Source: Pseudomonas guineae
Lineage (GTDB): Bacteria > Pseudomonadota > Gammaproteobacteria > Pseudomonadales > Pseudomonadaceae
Assembly (NCBI RefSeq): GCF_900113745.1
Contig: NZ_FOQL01000005.1
Coordinates: 124,001 to 188,000 of the forward strand
DNA length: 64,000 bases
Direction: 5' to 3'
Part shown: positions 29,291 to 38,054 of the stretch, one piece after another
Position numbering within the stretch: the stretch's first letter is position 1
Layout: the number at the start of each line of letters is the position of its first letter
The notes under the pieces: generated by a model
The model's input: only the letters and a program-made list of their open reading frames with translations
The model's database searches: none
Told to the model about the DNA's origin: nothing
Translations under genes and position numbers: made by a program

Positions 29291-30156
29291 TGCTTGGCCC
29301 TCCAGTTGGCGAGGTCGTTAAAGTCGCTTAGCTCCAGGGGTTCAGCCCCCGACCATGGGGGCAGTACCAGCCCGCAGCCCAGCGCGGCAGCTGCGTTATT
29401 GGCAGCGACCTTGCCGGGGTTGCCGTCGGTCATGCGGTCGTCGTCACCGGCTACGATCAACACGGCATCGGGGTGCTGGCGCTGTAGTCGCTGGCCAACA
29501 GGCAGCAGATTGCCGGCGTTCATCGCGCAGGCCACAGCGGCCCCGGTGTCGGCATGGATGGTCGCGCCGGTCGCCCAGCCTTCACAGAAGTACAGCGGTG
29601 CGCCTGCCGTGATGGTGCCCAGCGGTGAATAACAGCCCTTCACCATGCCGCCGAACAGGAAGCGCTTGCTGCCGTCTGGCTTGATGCGTTGCAGGTTCAC
29701 CAGTTGGCCGTCACGCACCAGCGGTATTAGCAGCACGCCGTCAGACTGGCGCAGGGTGTATGGGTGTGCGCCTTTGGCGACTAGGTACGGGTGCGCCGGG
29801 TCAGCGCGGCGGGCGTCACGCCACAGGCGGTTGGCATACTCAGCAGCGGCCTGCTGGCGCTGGTGCTGCTCGGCCTCCCGTTGCCGGCGTGCCTGCTCGA
29901 TACGCTGGCGCACTTGCTCAGCTTCCAGTGCGTTGGCCGGTTCGCGGCTGCTCCAGGTATGCGAGCTGCTGGCCTTCCAACTGCCGTAACAGCCCGATGC
30001 GATCCCGTCAGCGAACAACAGATACCAGCCGTTATGGGTGCCGGCCTTGTCGCCCGGAACGTGGAAGCGGTGAATGCTGCCGTCGGCAATGGGTAGCAAA
30101 TCCAGCAAGCCAAACGTGCCTTGCAGGGCATCGCGGAAACCAATTACGCAATCCAT
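29287..30156 (-). CDS. Toprim-domain DNA primase-like protein
   Basis: A 289-residue protein with a mid-to-C-terminal Toprim domain: LYFCEGWATGATIH carries the conserved Glu and LIVAGDDDRMT the DxD. An Arg/Gln-rich helical stretch lies near residues 85-115 (VRQRIEQARRQREAEQHQRQ). No N-terminal zinc finger is evident. GGAGGT lies 6 nt before the ATG. It is the expected partner of the DUF3631 helicase in element replication. Confidence 0.82.
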   Translation of the reverse strand: MDCVIGFRDALQGTFGLLDLLPIADGSIHRFHVPGDKAGTHNGWYLLFADGIASGCYGSWKASSSHTWSSREPANALEAEQVRQRIEQARRQREAEQHQRQQAAAEYANRLWRDARRADPAHPYLVAKGAHPYTLRQSDGVLLIPLVRDGQLVNLQRIKPDGSKRFLFGGMVKGCYSPLGTITAGAPLYFCEGWATGATIHADTGAAVACAMNAGNLLPVGQRLQRQHPDAVLIVAGDDDRMTDGNPGKVAANNAAAALGCGLVLPPWSGAEPLELSDFNDLANWRAKQ

Positions 30157-30287
30157 AACAACACCTCCAGAGTGAACAGCAACACCAGATCAGCGCCCGC
30201 TGGTGAAAGCATGACTAGGTAGCGTCGGACCGAATTTTTAGCAGCCGAGTGCGCCACCCGCTTTTTGCAGGTTTGGTTATTCGTCAT
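30144..30287 (-). CDS. Small hydrophobic-tailed protein in the island operon
   Basis: A 47-codon frame beginning MTNNQTCKKRVAHSAAKNSV and ending in a hydrophobic stretch (ADLVLLFTLEVLLWIA). It starts 3 nt after the stop of the HTH gene, and its end overlaps the primase start, whose GGAGGT lies inside this frame. Such tight packing suggests it is translated and couples the two genes. The basic head plus hydrophobic tail suggests a membrane-associated peptide. I do not recognise a family. Confidence 0.5.
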   Translation of the reverse strand: MTNNQTCKKRVAHSAAKNSVRRYLVMLSPAGADLVLLFTLEVLLWIA

Positions 30288-30290
30288 GGG

Positions 30291-30596
30291 TTAAGCCTCG
30301 GCTTGGATGGGTGCGACGCAGGTGCTCAGGAAGTACAACGCGATACCCCGGTGAGGGCGGCCTTGATCGTCCATCAGCGTAATAAGATGGCGGCGAATAT
30401 CGTGGCCACGGTCCCGCAACTCCTTCACGCGGGCTGCCGGCATCATTATGTTCAGGTCACGGCGCGCGGTGATGGTGTCCACCGGGGCCGTTCGCAGGCG
30501 CGCTAAGAGCCGGACGCGCTGAGCTTCTGAGCTGGTATCATGATCGTGTGTTTTCTTGAGGCTGGCCGATTGGTCGGCCTTATTTTTGTCTGTCAT
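30291..30596 (-). CDS. Helix-turn-helix domain protein
   Basis: A 101-residue protein, read from ATG at 30596. The central part (LLARLRTAPVDTITARRDLN ... PAARVKELRDRGHDI) matches the winged-helix HTH_39-type domain found in phage and island proteins. The final part (GRPHRGIALYFL) forms the usual beta wing. One base separates the start from the AlpA-like stop codon, so translation is coupled. It may regulate replication or excision. Confidence 0.72.
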   Translation of the reverse strand: MTDKNKADQSASLKKTHDHDTSSEAQRVRLLARLRTAPVDTITARRDLNIMMPAARVKELRDRGHDIRRHLITLMDDQGRPHRGIALYFLSTCVAPIQAEA

Positions 30597-30597
30597 G

Positions 30598-30804
30598 TTA
30601 TGCGACCTCCCCAAGCTGCTGGGCAATCCAGGCTTCAACTTCGAGGGAGTCCCAACCAACAGCACGGGCGCCGATTTTATGGGCCTGGGGAAAGTCGCCG
30701 CGCTTCATTAACTCGTAAATCCAGGCGCGACCAAAGCCGGTTCCGGCCAGCACTTGTGGCAAGCGCATAATGCGCCGGGCTTGTTTGTGAACGGTGGTAG
30801 ACAT
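30598..30804 (-). CDS. AlpA-family regulatory protein
   Basis: A 68-residue MerR-like HTH protein with RIMRLPQVLAGTGFGRAWIY and GARAVGWDSLEVEAWI, the AlpA signature. AGGAG is 8 nt before the ATG at 30804; an ATG at 30810 is too close to it. AlpA-type proteins activate integrase expression or act as excision factors in P4-like elements. It heads the leftward replication operon. Confidence 0.85.
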   Translation of the reverse strand: MSTTVHKQARRIMRLPQVLAGTGFGRAWIYELMKRGDFPQAHKIGARAVGWDSLEVEAWIAQQLGEVA

Positions 30805-30879
30805 TGCCATAACTCCTTTGCGCTCACTGGCGCGTTGTGGATTTATGGCTTGATTGTTCCGGGGATCAGCTTGATGGTC

Positions 30880-30909
30880 AGGGACGGATAATGTTTGTTA
30901 TCCGTCCCT
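30880..30909. promoter_or_regulatory. Perfect 12-bp inverted repeat between cargo gene and alpA
   Basis: AGGGACGGATAA (30880-30891) pairs perfectly with TTATCCGTCCCT (30898-30909) around 6 nt. The right arm contains the TAA stop of the cargo gene. No T-tract follows on the minus strand. It may be an operator for the alpA promoter or a 3'-end hairpin of the cargo transcript. Confidence 0.65.
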
Positions 30910-31620
30910 AGAATCGCGGTAAGTTTTCTGGCTGTAATTTGATTTATCCCAATATCGGCAAGCTTGCTTTTCTAAGCTTCCGCCAGGGTCTTTAATCCAA
31001 GTAGCTGGTACTAACTCCGGTCGCTTAGAGGTCGATTCGTCGCAGGCTTCCTCCCAAGAAATACCCGGTGTCTCGCGATAGATGCGACATGCCAGACCAT
31101 AAAGCTCTTCTACTTCGCGGCGGTACTTAGTGCGCTTACCAGGCCTGCCTTTTGGCATGCTGTCGGTCTTGAATCTTTCTACCAATAATTTTTGCAACCT
31201 CGGCATATTGAATGCTTTGGGGCTGATAGCTCTCGCTTCTTCAAATGTCATATCGCCGGCTAAAATATCGCGTTCAAATTCCTCGGCCTGCTTTGAGTTA
31301 AGCCATTCACCAAAGGCTAGCAAGAGATCTGCTGCTGCTTCTGAGTCAAGACTTAGAGCATCACAGCCAAGCACTCCTTGATCGCAAAGAAAGGCACTGT
31401 AATGGTCAGGTTTGTAAGTCAGCTGCCTGACTCGTTCTCCACTGTCGCCAGCAAGACAGAAAGCAAAGCCATCCTCTTTTGCGCTTGTTCTAAGTGCATT
31501 GAATGGGCGTAATAGCCTTTCTTCACAGCCATCGGAAAGCTGGCTAGCGAGGGTGTACGGAGCGGAAAGCGTTATAACAAAGCCGTCCCTTACTTTAATA
31601 ATTATGCCGCGAGGGTCCAT
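30898..31620 (-). CDS. Unknown cargo protein next to the integrase
   Basis: A 240-residue soluble protein with no motif I recognise. An N-terminal beta-rich part (IIIKVRDGFVITLSAPYTLA) is followed by a Cys-containing middle (YSAFLCDQGVLGCDALSLDS) and a basic helical C-terminal part (MPKGRPGKRTKYRREVEELY, then YRETPGISWEEACDE). I prefer the ATG at 31620, which has GGAG 8 nt upstream, over an ATG at 31647 without one. Its base composition looks less GC-rich than its neighbours, suggesting separate origin. The slot between integrase and alpA often carries accessory genes in such islands. Confidence 0.72.
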   Translation of the reverse strand: MDPRGIIIKVRDGFVITLSAPYTLASQLSDGCEERLLRPFNALRTSAKEDGFAFCLAGDSGERVRQLTYKPDHYSAFLCDQGVLGCDALSLDSEAAADLLLAFGEWLNSKQAEEFERDILAGDMTFEEARAISPKAFNMPRLQKLLVERFKTDSMPKGRPGKRTKYRREVEELYGLACRIYRETPGISWEEACDESTSKRPELVPATWIKDPGGSLEKQACRYWDKSNYSQKTYRDSRDG

Positions 31621-31722
31621 CTTCACGTCTCCAAAGGGATTACCCATTATTAATAGGGCAGCCTGCCAAGTGGTTGGGCTCCGACTTTTTACCTCACAGG
31701 GCTAGGCTGACCGATACTCTTT

Positions 31723-32973
31723 CTAGGCGCGTTTGAACCCACCTTGAATGACGTTTTCCACTGGTACTGTGGTGGCATAGACAGCCCAATCGTTCATCAG
31801 GGCGCGGCGCTTTTCCAGCAGATCGGAACGGGAATAAGCGGCCTCAGTCTGGGTGCGCTCATCATGAGCCAGCGCCAGCTCGCAAATTTCGCGTGGGTGG
31901 TTTGTGCAGTCGTTTGCCCAGTCACGAAAAGTTGAGCGGAACCCATGCACCGTGATGTTGGATAGCTTCAACCGCTCCAGCAGGGTCAGTAATGCCCGGT
32001 CGCCCATAACATCCGCCTTGCGGCCTTGGCCGGGGAATAGATACAGGCTGTCGTCAGTACGCGGCATTGATCGCAGCAACTCGACTACCGAAGGGGCCAG
32101 TGGGATCTCGAACGCCTGACGCATTTTCATGCGCTCATCAGGCAGCGACCATATAGCGGCATCTAAGTCGAACTCAGACCAAGCGGCAAAGCGGACCATC
32201 TTCGTGCGGGCGCCCGTCAGGATCAGTAGACGCATGGCGTTGGCGTCTCGGTCATCCAGCTCTGCAAGTCTCTGCATCAGTGTCGGCAACTCACGCCAGG
32301 GCATCGCCGGAAGGTGCTCGCGACGACGCGCCTTCTTCTTCTCGGCTTTGCTCAGCAGATTTTCTAAGTGCCCACGCCAGCGAGCCGGGTTTTCGCCATC
32401 TCGAAGCTTGCGAGACTTGGCGGCATCCAATATGCGTTCGATATGACTGCGCACTTCATCAGCGGTGCGAGTTTTGTCCGACCATATGGGTTGCAGCACC
32501 TTTAGAACGTGCTCGGTTTGAATATCGGCGGCAGCTAGTTTGCCCAGCAGGGGGAAAACGTAGCGCTCCATCTTTGAACGCCAGCCTTGCAGCCATTGTG
32601 CTGACCAGTGCCCCCCGTGTGCGGCAATGTAATCAGCCGTCAGCTTCTCGAAGTTGACGCTGCGGGCGAGTTGTTTGCGTCTATCTTCACGCTCAGCATC
32701 ACGGACAGCCATAGGGTCAACACCCGTATCAGCTAGCTTGCGGTGCCCTACTGCGGCCACACGCGCACCCGCCAAGCTCAACTCGGGGTAGCTCCCTAGC
32801 CCCATCTCCCGACGCTTGCCTTGCAACTGATAGCGCAACACCCACGACTTACTCCCGGCTGGCTTCACAACAAGACGTAATCCCTTGCCGTCCTCATAGG
32901 TGCCGGGTTCGCTCAGGTTCTTAACCTGTTTGGGATTTAGCTTCTCAATGGTCTTGGCCAAAACGATCTCCAT
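31723..32973 (-). CDS. Tyrosine recombinase (DUF4102-type integrase)
   Basis: A 416-residue integrase with the N-terminal arm-binding DUF4102 domain (about 5-95), a SAM-like core-binding domain and a C-terminal catalytic domain. Catalytic residues are intact: R256 in LTGARTKM, H343 and R346 in VHGFRSTFRDWA, H370 in LALAH and Y380 in EAAYSR. The ATG at 32973 has no ribosome binding site; a TTG at 32961 has GGAG 6 nt upstream and gives the usual start LAKTIEKL, so the true start may be there. It lies 150 bases inside attR, next to arm sites. Confidence 0.92.
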   Translation of the reverse strand: MEIVLAKTIEKLNPKQVKNLSEPGTYEDGKGLRLVVKPAGSKSWVLRYQLQGKRREMGLGSYPELSLAGARVAAVGHRKLADTGVDPMAVRDAEREDRRKQLARSVNFEKLTADYIAAHGGHWSAQWLQGWRSKMERYVFPLLGKLAAADIQTEHVLKVLQPIWSDKTRTADEVRSHIERILDAAKSRKLRDGENPARWRGHLENLLSKAEKKKARRREHLPAMPWRELPTLMQRLAELDDRDANAMRLLILTGARTKMVRFAAWSEFDLDAAIWSLPDERMKMRQAFEIPLAPSVVELLRSMPRTDDSLYLFPGQGRKADVMGDRALLTLLERLKLSNITVHGFRSTFRDWANDCTNHPREICELALAHDERTQTEAAYSRSDLLEKRRALMNDWAVYATTVPVENVIQGGFKRA

Positions 32974-32992
32974 TGTGGGGGAATGAAATCTG

Positions 32993-33014
32993 TTCCCCCA
33001 TTTGTTCCCCCACT
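32993..33014. promoter_or_regulatory. Probable integrase arm-type site, right
   Basis: Near-identical (21 of 22) to 26047-26068. A further inverted TGGGGGAA copy at 32976-32983 pairs with TTCCCCCA at 32993-33000. The sites overlap the integrase leader, so the integrase could repress its own gene by binding here. Confidence 0.6.
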
Positions 33015-33124
33015 CTTACCCCGGATGGTGGCTTATCTGAGTGGACGACAATGGACAGATAATAGGTCGCAAGCCGCGTATTATCTAGGCCTAAGTAGAA
33101 TTTACTGGCAGGCAGTAGAAACGA

Positions 33125-33149
33125 AAACGCCCGGCACTGGGCCGGGCGT
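33125..33149. repeat. attR: right copy of the duplicated terminator core
   Basis: Identical 25-bp partner of attL. It lies 21 nt after the phaF stop; on the minus strand the hairpin is followed by TTTT, so it is a working-looking terminator for phaIF. The pre-integration site would be one copy shared by the convergent phaD and phaF genes. Confidence 0.85.
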
Positions 33150-33170
33150 TTGCGAGTACTGCGGCGGGTC

Positions 33171-33878
33171 TTACGACTGCGCGGCAGGTGTTACTGGGGT
33201 AGCAGGCACAACAGCTGGAGCAGGTGCAGCAACAGCTACCGGCGCAGCTGGCTTAGCCGCGACGGGTTTAGCTGCCGGCTTAGCGGCTGGCTTAGCGGCT
33301 GGCTTCGCAGCGGCTTTGGCAGCTGGCTTGGCTGCTGGCTTGGCTGCTGGTTTAGCAGCTGCTTTGGTCGCAGGCTTAGCAGCAGTTTTAGCAGCCGGCT
33401 TAACGGCTGGCTTGGCAGCTACTTTCTTGACCGCAGGCTTAACCGACTTGACCGATACGCCGGTCAGTTGCTCGATCTGCTTGGTCAGGCTTTCAACTTT
33501 GGCGTTGAGCGCTTTCACTTCATTGCGGCTCGGTACACCGAGGCGCGAAATGGCATTGTTCAGACGCTTATCGAAGGCTTCTTCCAGCTCGTTCCACTTG
33601 CCCATCGCTTTATCTTTAACTTCATCAACGCGCGATTTAGCGGTGTCCACTTTCGTGTTGACGGTATTCTTCGCGGCGCCAACTTGCTTGTCGACTTCGG
33701 TCTTAGCTTGCTTCTCAGCTTTTTCGCCATCCTTAACCAGCGTGTCGAACAGCTTGTTGCCGTCCTTGCTGACCTTGGAGTAAGCACCCAAACCTGCCAA
33801 CCAGATTTGACGCGAGTATTTTTCTACTTCGCCGACCCAGGAAGTGGTTTGCTTTTCGGTTTTCTTTTTGACGGCCAT
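33171..33878 (-). CDS. phaF: PHA granule-associated phasin with histone-like tail
   Basis: A 235-residue protein. The N-terminal phasin domain (about 1-140, VEKYSRQIWLAGLGAYSKVS, then heptad-like helices) binds granules. The C-terminal tail (about 145-215) is a run of AAKPA-type repeats, the histone H1-like DNA-binding part that links granules to the nucleoid and helps their partition. It lies 13 nt downstream of phaI and ends in the att-site terminator. Confidence 0.96.
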   Translation of the reverse strand: MAVKKKTEKQTTSWVGEVEKYSRQIWLAGLGAYSKVSKDGNKLFDTLVKDGEKAEKQAKTEVDKQVGAAKNTVNTKVDTAKSRVDEVKDKAMGKWNELEEAFDKRLNNAISRLGVPSRNEVKALNAKVESLTKQIEQLTGVSVKSVKPAVKKVAAKPAVKPAAKTAAKPATKAAAKPAAKPAAKPAAKAAAKPAAKPAAKPAAKPVAAKPAAPVAVAAPAPAVVPATPVTPAAQS

Positions 33879-33891
33879 TCTGCTGCTCTCC

Positions 33892-34332
33892 TTATTTGGT
33901 ACGCGCGACGTGATCGAGCAACGCGCTCAACTCGTCCAGCTTAGCAGACAGTACTTCTACGTCCTGCTTAGACGGGATGCCAAGGCGGTTCAGTGCGCTG
34001 GCTACACGGTTGTCAAAAGCCTTCTCGATTTTGTCGAGACGTACTTCAAACTTACCTTTCACACTGCTGACGTTGCTAGTGACTGTGGTCTTAACACTGT
34101 CGATCTGGTTATTAGCTGCTTCAACTTGTTCGTTGACCAGCTTCTTGCCTTGCTTCTCAACACCTTCGCCGCTTTTCACGAGGTCTTTGAAGTACTCGGA
34201 ACCTTCCTGGCCAGCTTTGGCATAAGCGCCCAGGCCAGCCAACCAGATTTTACGAGCGTAAACTTTAGCGTCGCTCAGCACGCTGGTGCTTTCTTCAACG
34301 ACGGCTTTCTTTTTGACGGCAACTTTCGACAT
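33892..34332 (-). CDS. phaI: PHA granule phasin
   Basis: A 146-residue phasin. After a short basic head (MSKVAVKKKAVVEES) it shares KIWLAGLGAYAKAG and the helical coiled-coil body with PhaF but lacks the AAKP tail. It coats PHA granules. ATG at 34332 has AGGTG upstream. It is first in the phaIF operon, transcribed toward phaD; the 230 bases upstream should hold the PhaD-dependent promoter. Confidence 0.95.
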   Translation of the reverse strand: MSKVAVKKKAVVEESTSVLSDAKVYARKIWLAGLGAYAKAGQEGSEYFKDLVKSGEGVEKQGKKLVNEQVEAANNQIDSVKTTVTSNVSSVKGKFEVRLDKIEKAFDNRVASALNRLGIPSKQDVEVLSAKLDELSALLDHVARTK

Positions 34333-34561
34333 GGTGCACCTCACTCTAGTGTTTCGAGGAAACGCCCACGGAATGCAGGCTTAGACGTAAGGTATCGATG
34401 AAAATTAGAAACCGCATACTAAGCCTGCAAATAATTGCCCAGAGCATTTCTCAACGCCGCGACAATACGGCGAATACCCTAAGCGGCGCGCGGGCTGGCA
34501 CGCGCTGCGCCACTAACCCAGCCAACAAAACTGCGTGCGCGCCGGCCGTACGCCGTCATTC

Positions 34562-34840
34562 TCAGGCCTGCAGGTTCTTGTCCAGTGCTTCTTCGATTTC
34601 GCGCTTGATGCTGCTGCTCATCGCCGAGAGCAGCAGGCCCAGGCTGAGCTGCACACGCACGCTGCTTTCATGCACCTCGATGCTGCCATCGGCGCCGCTG
34701 CGCTTGAACTCCAAACTGTCGCCATTCCAGCGGTAACGCACGTCATATTGGCGGGCCAGGCGTTCGGCCAGTTGCTCGGCTTTCTCGCGGGCGGCTTCGC
34801 GGCCCAGATTATGGGGGCGTTCAATAGTGATCTTGGCCAT
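34562..34840 (-). CDS. Polyhydroxyalkanoic acid system family protein
   Basis: A 92-residue protein starting [20 protein letters not shown] and ending in a helical region, matching the small PHA-system family encoded beside class II pha genes. GAGAAATGCC precedes the ATG. It lies upstream of phaI on the same strand. Its biochemical role is not established; proposed to affect granule formation or stability. Confidence 0.82.
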   Translation of the reverse strand: MAKITIERPHNLGREAAREKAEQLAERLARQYDVRYRWNGDSLEFKRSGADGSIEVHESSVRVQLSLGLLLSAMSSSIKREIEEALDKNLQA

Positions 34841-35013
34841 GGCATTTCTCCTCGCCCGTTAACTGCGACCTTAAGTCACGCGACTATAGCAAGCGGCGCA
34901 CCCACAACGCCTTCAGGCTTTTACTTCACGCGCGCGGTTTGGAGCCTATGCCCGCATTTAGGTTTAGAATGACCGCCACTTTGATTCAGCCTCTCTGTTT
35001 AGGAAAGGGCACG

Positions 35014-35784
35014 ATGAGCGATCAGCATAAGAGCAGCGATAGCGAACCCACCACGCACTTTGGCTTCCAGGATGTGCCGGAAAGCCAGAAGGCCGAGAAA
35101 GTCGCAGAAGTCTTCCATTCGGTGGCCGCCAAATACGACCTCATGAACGATGTGCTGTCCGGCGGCATGCACCGCCTGTGGAAGCGTTTCACCATCGAGT
35201 TGTCCGGGGTGCGCAGCGGCAACCGCGTGCTGGATATCGCTGGCGGCACCGGTGACCTGACCCGTAAGTTCTCCAGCTTGGTCGGGCCGACGGGCGAAGT
35301 GGTGCTGGCCGACATCAATGAATCGATGCTGCGCGTCGGCCGTGATCGCCTGCTCGACACGGGCGTGGCCGGTAATGTCAGCTTCGTTCAGGCCGATGCT
35401 GAGAAGCTGCCGTTCCCGGATAACCACTTCGACGTGGTGACCATCGCCTTCGGCCTGCGCAACGTGACGCACAAAGAAGATGCCATCCGCTCGATGCTGC
35501 GCGTACTCAAGCCGGGCGGGCGCTTACTGATCCTAGAATTCTCCAAGCCCTCCAGCCCACTGCTGTCGAAGTTCTACGACGCCTACTCGTTCAAGTTCAT
35601 GCCGCTGGCCGGCAAGCTGATCACCAATGACGCAGAAAGCTACCGTTATCTGGCCGAGTCGATCCGCATGCACCCGGATCAGGACACCCTCAAGGCAATG
35701 ATGGTTGAAGCCGGTTTTGAGCGCGTGACCTACCACAATATGACCGGCGGCATTGTTGCCCTGCACCGCGGCATCAAACCCTGA
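35014..35784 (+). CDS. ubiE: Ubiquinone/menaquinone biosynthesis C-methyltransferase
   Basis: A 256-residue SAM-dependent methyltransferase with motif [16 protein letters not shown] and the UbiE signatures [18 protein letters not shown] and [17 protein letters not shown]. It C-methylates the demethoxy-quinol intermediates of ubiquinone synthesis. ATG at 35014 has AGGAAAGGG upstream. The stop overlaps the ubiJ start (TGATG), so ubiE, ubiJ and ubiB form one coupled operon. Confidence 0.96.
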   Translation: MSDQHKSSDSEPTTHFGFQDVPESQKAEKVAEVFHSVAAKYDLMNDVLSGGMHRLWKRFTIELSGVRSGNRVLDIAGGTGDLTRKFSSLVGPTGEVVLADINESMLRVGRDRLLDTGVAGNVSFVQADAEKLPFPDNHFDVVTIAFGLRNVTHKEDAIRSMLRVLKPGGRLLILEFSKPSSPLLSKFYDAYSFKFMPLAGKLITNDAESYRYLAESIRMHPDQDTLKAMMVEAGFERVTYHNMTGGIVALHRGIKP

Positions 35785-36401
35785 TGTTAATCACCGGGCT
35801 GCTGGCCGGGGTCGAGCTCGGCCTCAATCGCGTCTTGGCTATGGACAGCACGGCGTTGCCACGCCTGGCGCGTTTGAGTAGCCGAGTGATTGCGGTGGAA
35901 TGCGTTGCGCCGAATCTGCAGCTGTTTATCTTGCCCAGCGCCAGCGGCCTGCAACTGGCTGCGCAATGGGCCGGCGAGGCGGATTGCCGGTTGCGCGCAC
36001 CCGCCGCCAGCCTGCTGCGCCTGGCCACCAGCAAGGACAAAACCAGCATCCTGCACAGCCGCGACGTCAGCCTGAACGGCGACAGCGCCGCCCTGTTGGA
36101 GCTTGCAGGCATCCTCCAAGACTTAGAGCTGGACTGGGAATATGAGCTGTCACGATGGCTCGGCCCGGTCGGCAGCCAATTGCTCGGTGGGCATTTACGC
36201 AGCCGCGCCAGCTGGTCTCGCCAAACGTTGGATAGCCTGCGCCTTAACCTGGCTGACTACCTCAGCGAAGAATCGCGCAGCCTGGTCGGCCAGCGCGAAG
36301 CCGACGCACGGTTTGCCGAGCTCGATCACCTGAAGCTGTCACTCGACCGTCTCGATGCCCGCATTGAGCGCCTTGCCCAAAAAAATAAGCCCATCGCATG
36401 A
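35784..36401 (+). CDS. ubiJ: Ubiquinone biosynthesis accessory factor UbiJ
   Basis: A 205-residue protein with an N-terminal SCP2-type lipid-binding domain (about 10-110) and a C-terminal helical region ending [17 protein letters not shown]. UbiJ binds ubiquinone intermediates and helps hold the Ubi complex. It overlaps ubiE by one base and ubiB by 4 bases. Confidence 0.88.
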   Translation: MLITGLLAGVELGLNRVLAMDSTALPRLARLSSRVIAVECVAPNLQLFILPSASGLQLAAQWAGEADCRLRAPAASLLRLATSKDKTSILHSRDVSLNGDSAALLELAGILQDLELDWEYELSRWLGPVGSQLLGGHLRSRASWSRQTLDSLRLNLADYLSEESRSLVGQREADARFAELDHLKLSLDRLDARIERLAQKNKPIA

Positions 36402-37987
36402 AGCTGCTTGCCATCCGTCGCCTGCTGCGCATTCAGCGCGTAGTCATCCGCTACCAACTGGATGACCTGCTGTTCACCCTACCGCTGCCATTCTGGTTAC
36501 GCGCGCTGCGTTTTGCCCTGCCCTGGCGCTGGCTGCCACGGCGCACGCTGAACCTGTCGCGTGGCGCGCGCCTGCGTCTAGCGCTAGAAGAACTGGGGCC
36601 GATCTTTATCAAGTTTGGCCAACTGCTCTCAACGCGCCGCGACCTGCTGCCGCCGGATATCGCCGATGAACTGGCCAAACTGCAAGACCAAGTACCGCCC
36701 TTCGACCCGGTGCAATCACAGGCGCTGATTGAATCTCAGCTGGGCGCTAAGGTCAGCGAGGTGTTCGCCCGTTTCGATGCGCAGCCACTGGCGTCCGCTT
36801 CGGTGGCACAGGTGCATGGCGCGCAGCTGAAAAGCGGCGAAGAGGTGGTGATCAAGGTGATCCGCCCGGGCCTCGCGCCGGTGATCGAACAAGACATCGC
36901 CTGGTTATTCCTGCTGGCCAAACTGGCCGAGAAATCATCTGCTGATGCTCGCCGTCTGCGCCCGGTAGAAGTGGTCAGCGACTACGAAAAAACCATCTAC
37001 GACGAACTCGACCTGCTGCGTGAAGCGGCTAACGCTAGCCAGCTGAAGCGCAACTTCGAAGGCTCGCCGCTGCTCTATGTGCCCCAAGTGTATTGGGACC
37101 TGTGCCGGCCGAAAGTGCTGGTCATGGAGCGCATCTACGGGATTCAAGTCACCGACCTGAAAACCCTGGCAGATCAACGCACCGACATGAAGCTGCTGGC
37201 TGAGCGCGGCGTCGAGATCTTCTTCACCCAGGTGTTCCGCGACAGCTTCTTCCACGCCGACATGCACCCCGGCAACATTTTCGTCAGCACGCGCACGCCA
37301 TGGAGCCCGCAATACATCGCCATCGACTGCGGCATCGTCGGCAGCCTAACCGCCGAAGATCAGGACTACCTGGCGCGCAACCTGCTGGCCTTCTTCAAGC
37401 GTGACTACCGCCGCGTGGCGCAACTGCATATTGACTCTGGCTGGGTGCCCGCTGAGACCAAGGTGAATGATTTCGAGGCGGCCATCCGCACGGTGTGCGA
37501 GCCGATTTTCGAGCGTCCACTGAAAGACATCTCCTTCGGTCAGCTGCTGCTGCGCCTGTTCCAAACGGCGCGGCGCTTCAATATGGAAGTACAGCCGCAA
37601 CTGGTGCTGCTGCAGAAAACCCTGCTGAATATCGAAGGCTTAGGCCGTCAGCTCTACCCGGACCTCGACCTGTGGAGCACGGCTCAGCCGTTCCTTGAGC
37701 GCTGGATGCGCGAGCGCATCAGCCCCCTGCACCTGCTGCGCAACCTGCAACTGCAAGCCGAGCAAGTGCCGCACTTGTCACAAATCGCCCGCGAAACGCT
37801 GGAACGACTGAACCAGCAGCCGGCGCAACGGCACAAGGAGCGCGAGACCACCCAGCAGTGGCCGGCACGTCTACTGGGCGCGGCGCTGATTGCCGGCGCT
37901 GCCAGCCAAGGCTTAGCCTTGACCCTACTCGCCTGGCCGAGCTGGCTGATGCTCGCCGGCGGCGCCTATCTGGTGCTGCGCCGATAG
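36398..37987 (+). CDS. ubiB: Atypical kinase UbiB
   Basis: A 529-residue ABC1/UbiB-type protein: KxGQ motif [11 protein letters not shown], the alanine-rich loop [11 protein letters not shown], the lysine in [11 protein letters not shown], catalytic-loop-like [12 protein letters not shown] and the DxG-type DCGIVG. Two membrane helices close the C-terminus. It is an ATPase that supports ubiquinone synthesis. Start overlaps ubiJ (ATGA). Confidence 0.96.
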   Translation: MKLLAIRRLLRIQRVVIRYQLDDLLFTLPLPFWLRALRFALPWRWLPRRTLNLSRGARLRLALEELGPIFIKFGQLLSTRRDLLPPDIADELAKLQDQVPPFDPVQSQALIESQLGAKVSEVFARFDAQPLASASVAQVHGAQLKSGEEVVIKVIRPGLAPVIEQDIAWLFLLAKLAEKSSADARRLRPVEVVSDYEKTIYDELDLLREAANASQLKRNFEGSPLLYVPQVYWDLCRPKVLVMERIYGIQVTDLKTLADQRTDMKLLAERGVEIFFTQVFRDSFFHADMHPGNIFVSTRTPWSPQYIAIDCGIVGSLTAEDQDYLARNLLAFFKRDYRRVAQLHIDSGWVPAETKVNDFEAAIRTVCEPIFERPLKDISFGQLLLRLFQTARRFNMEVQPQLVLLQKTLLNIEGLGRQLYPDLDLWSTAQPFLERWMRERISPLHLLRNLQLQAEQVPHLSQIARETLERLNQQPAQRHKERETTQQWPARLLGAALIAGAASQGLALTLLAWPSWLMLAGGAYLVLRR

Positions 37988-38054
37988 CCACACCGGGTGC
38001 GCACTGGCACACTAGCTTTCTGAATCAAGCAGCCCGTTACGGGCGGATATAGCG

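Larger units (their letters stand above)
25970..33149. mobile_element. 7.2-kb integrated element (P4-like or small integrative element) in the pha locus
   Basis: Bounded by 25-bp direct repeats and carrying, all on the minus strand from the right: a DUF4102-type tyrosine recombinase beside attR, an unknown cargo gene, AlpA-like and HTH proteins, a small hydrophobic protein, a Toprim primase, a broken DUF3631 helicase, a TubC_N-like protein, a DUF4124 protein, and about 750 bases of noncoding repeats at the left. Integrase, AlpA, primase and helicase form the set found in P4-type satellites and related genomic islands. No capsid, terminase or conjugation genes are present, so it would depend on a helper to spread. 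In other pseudomonads phaD and phaF are adjacent. Confidence 0.88.
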
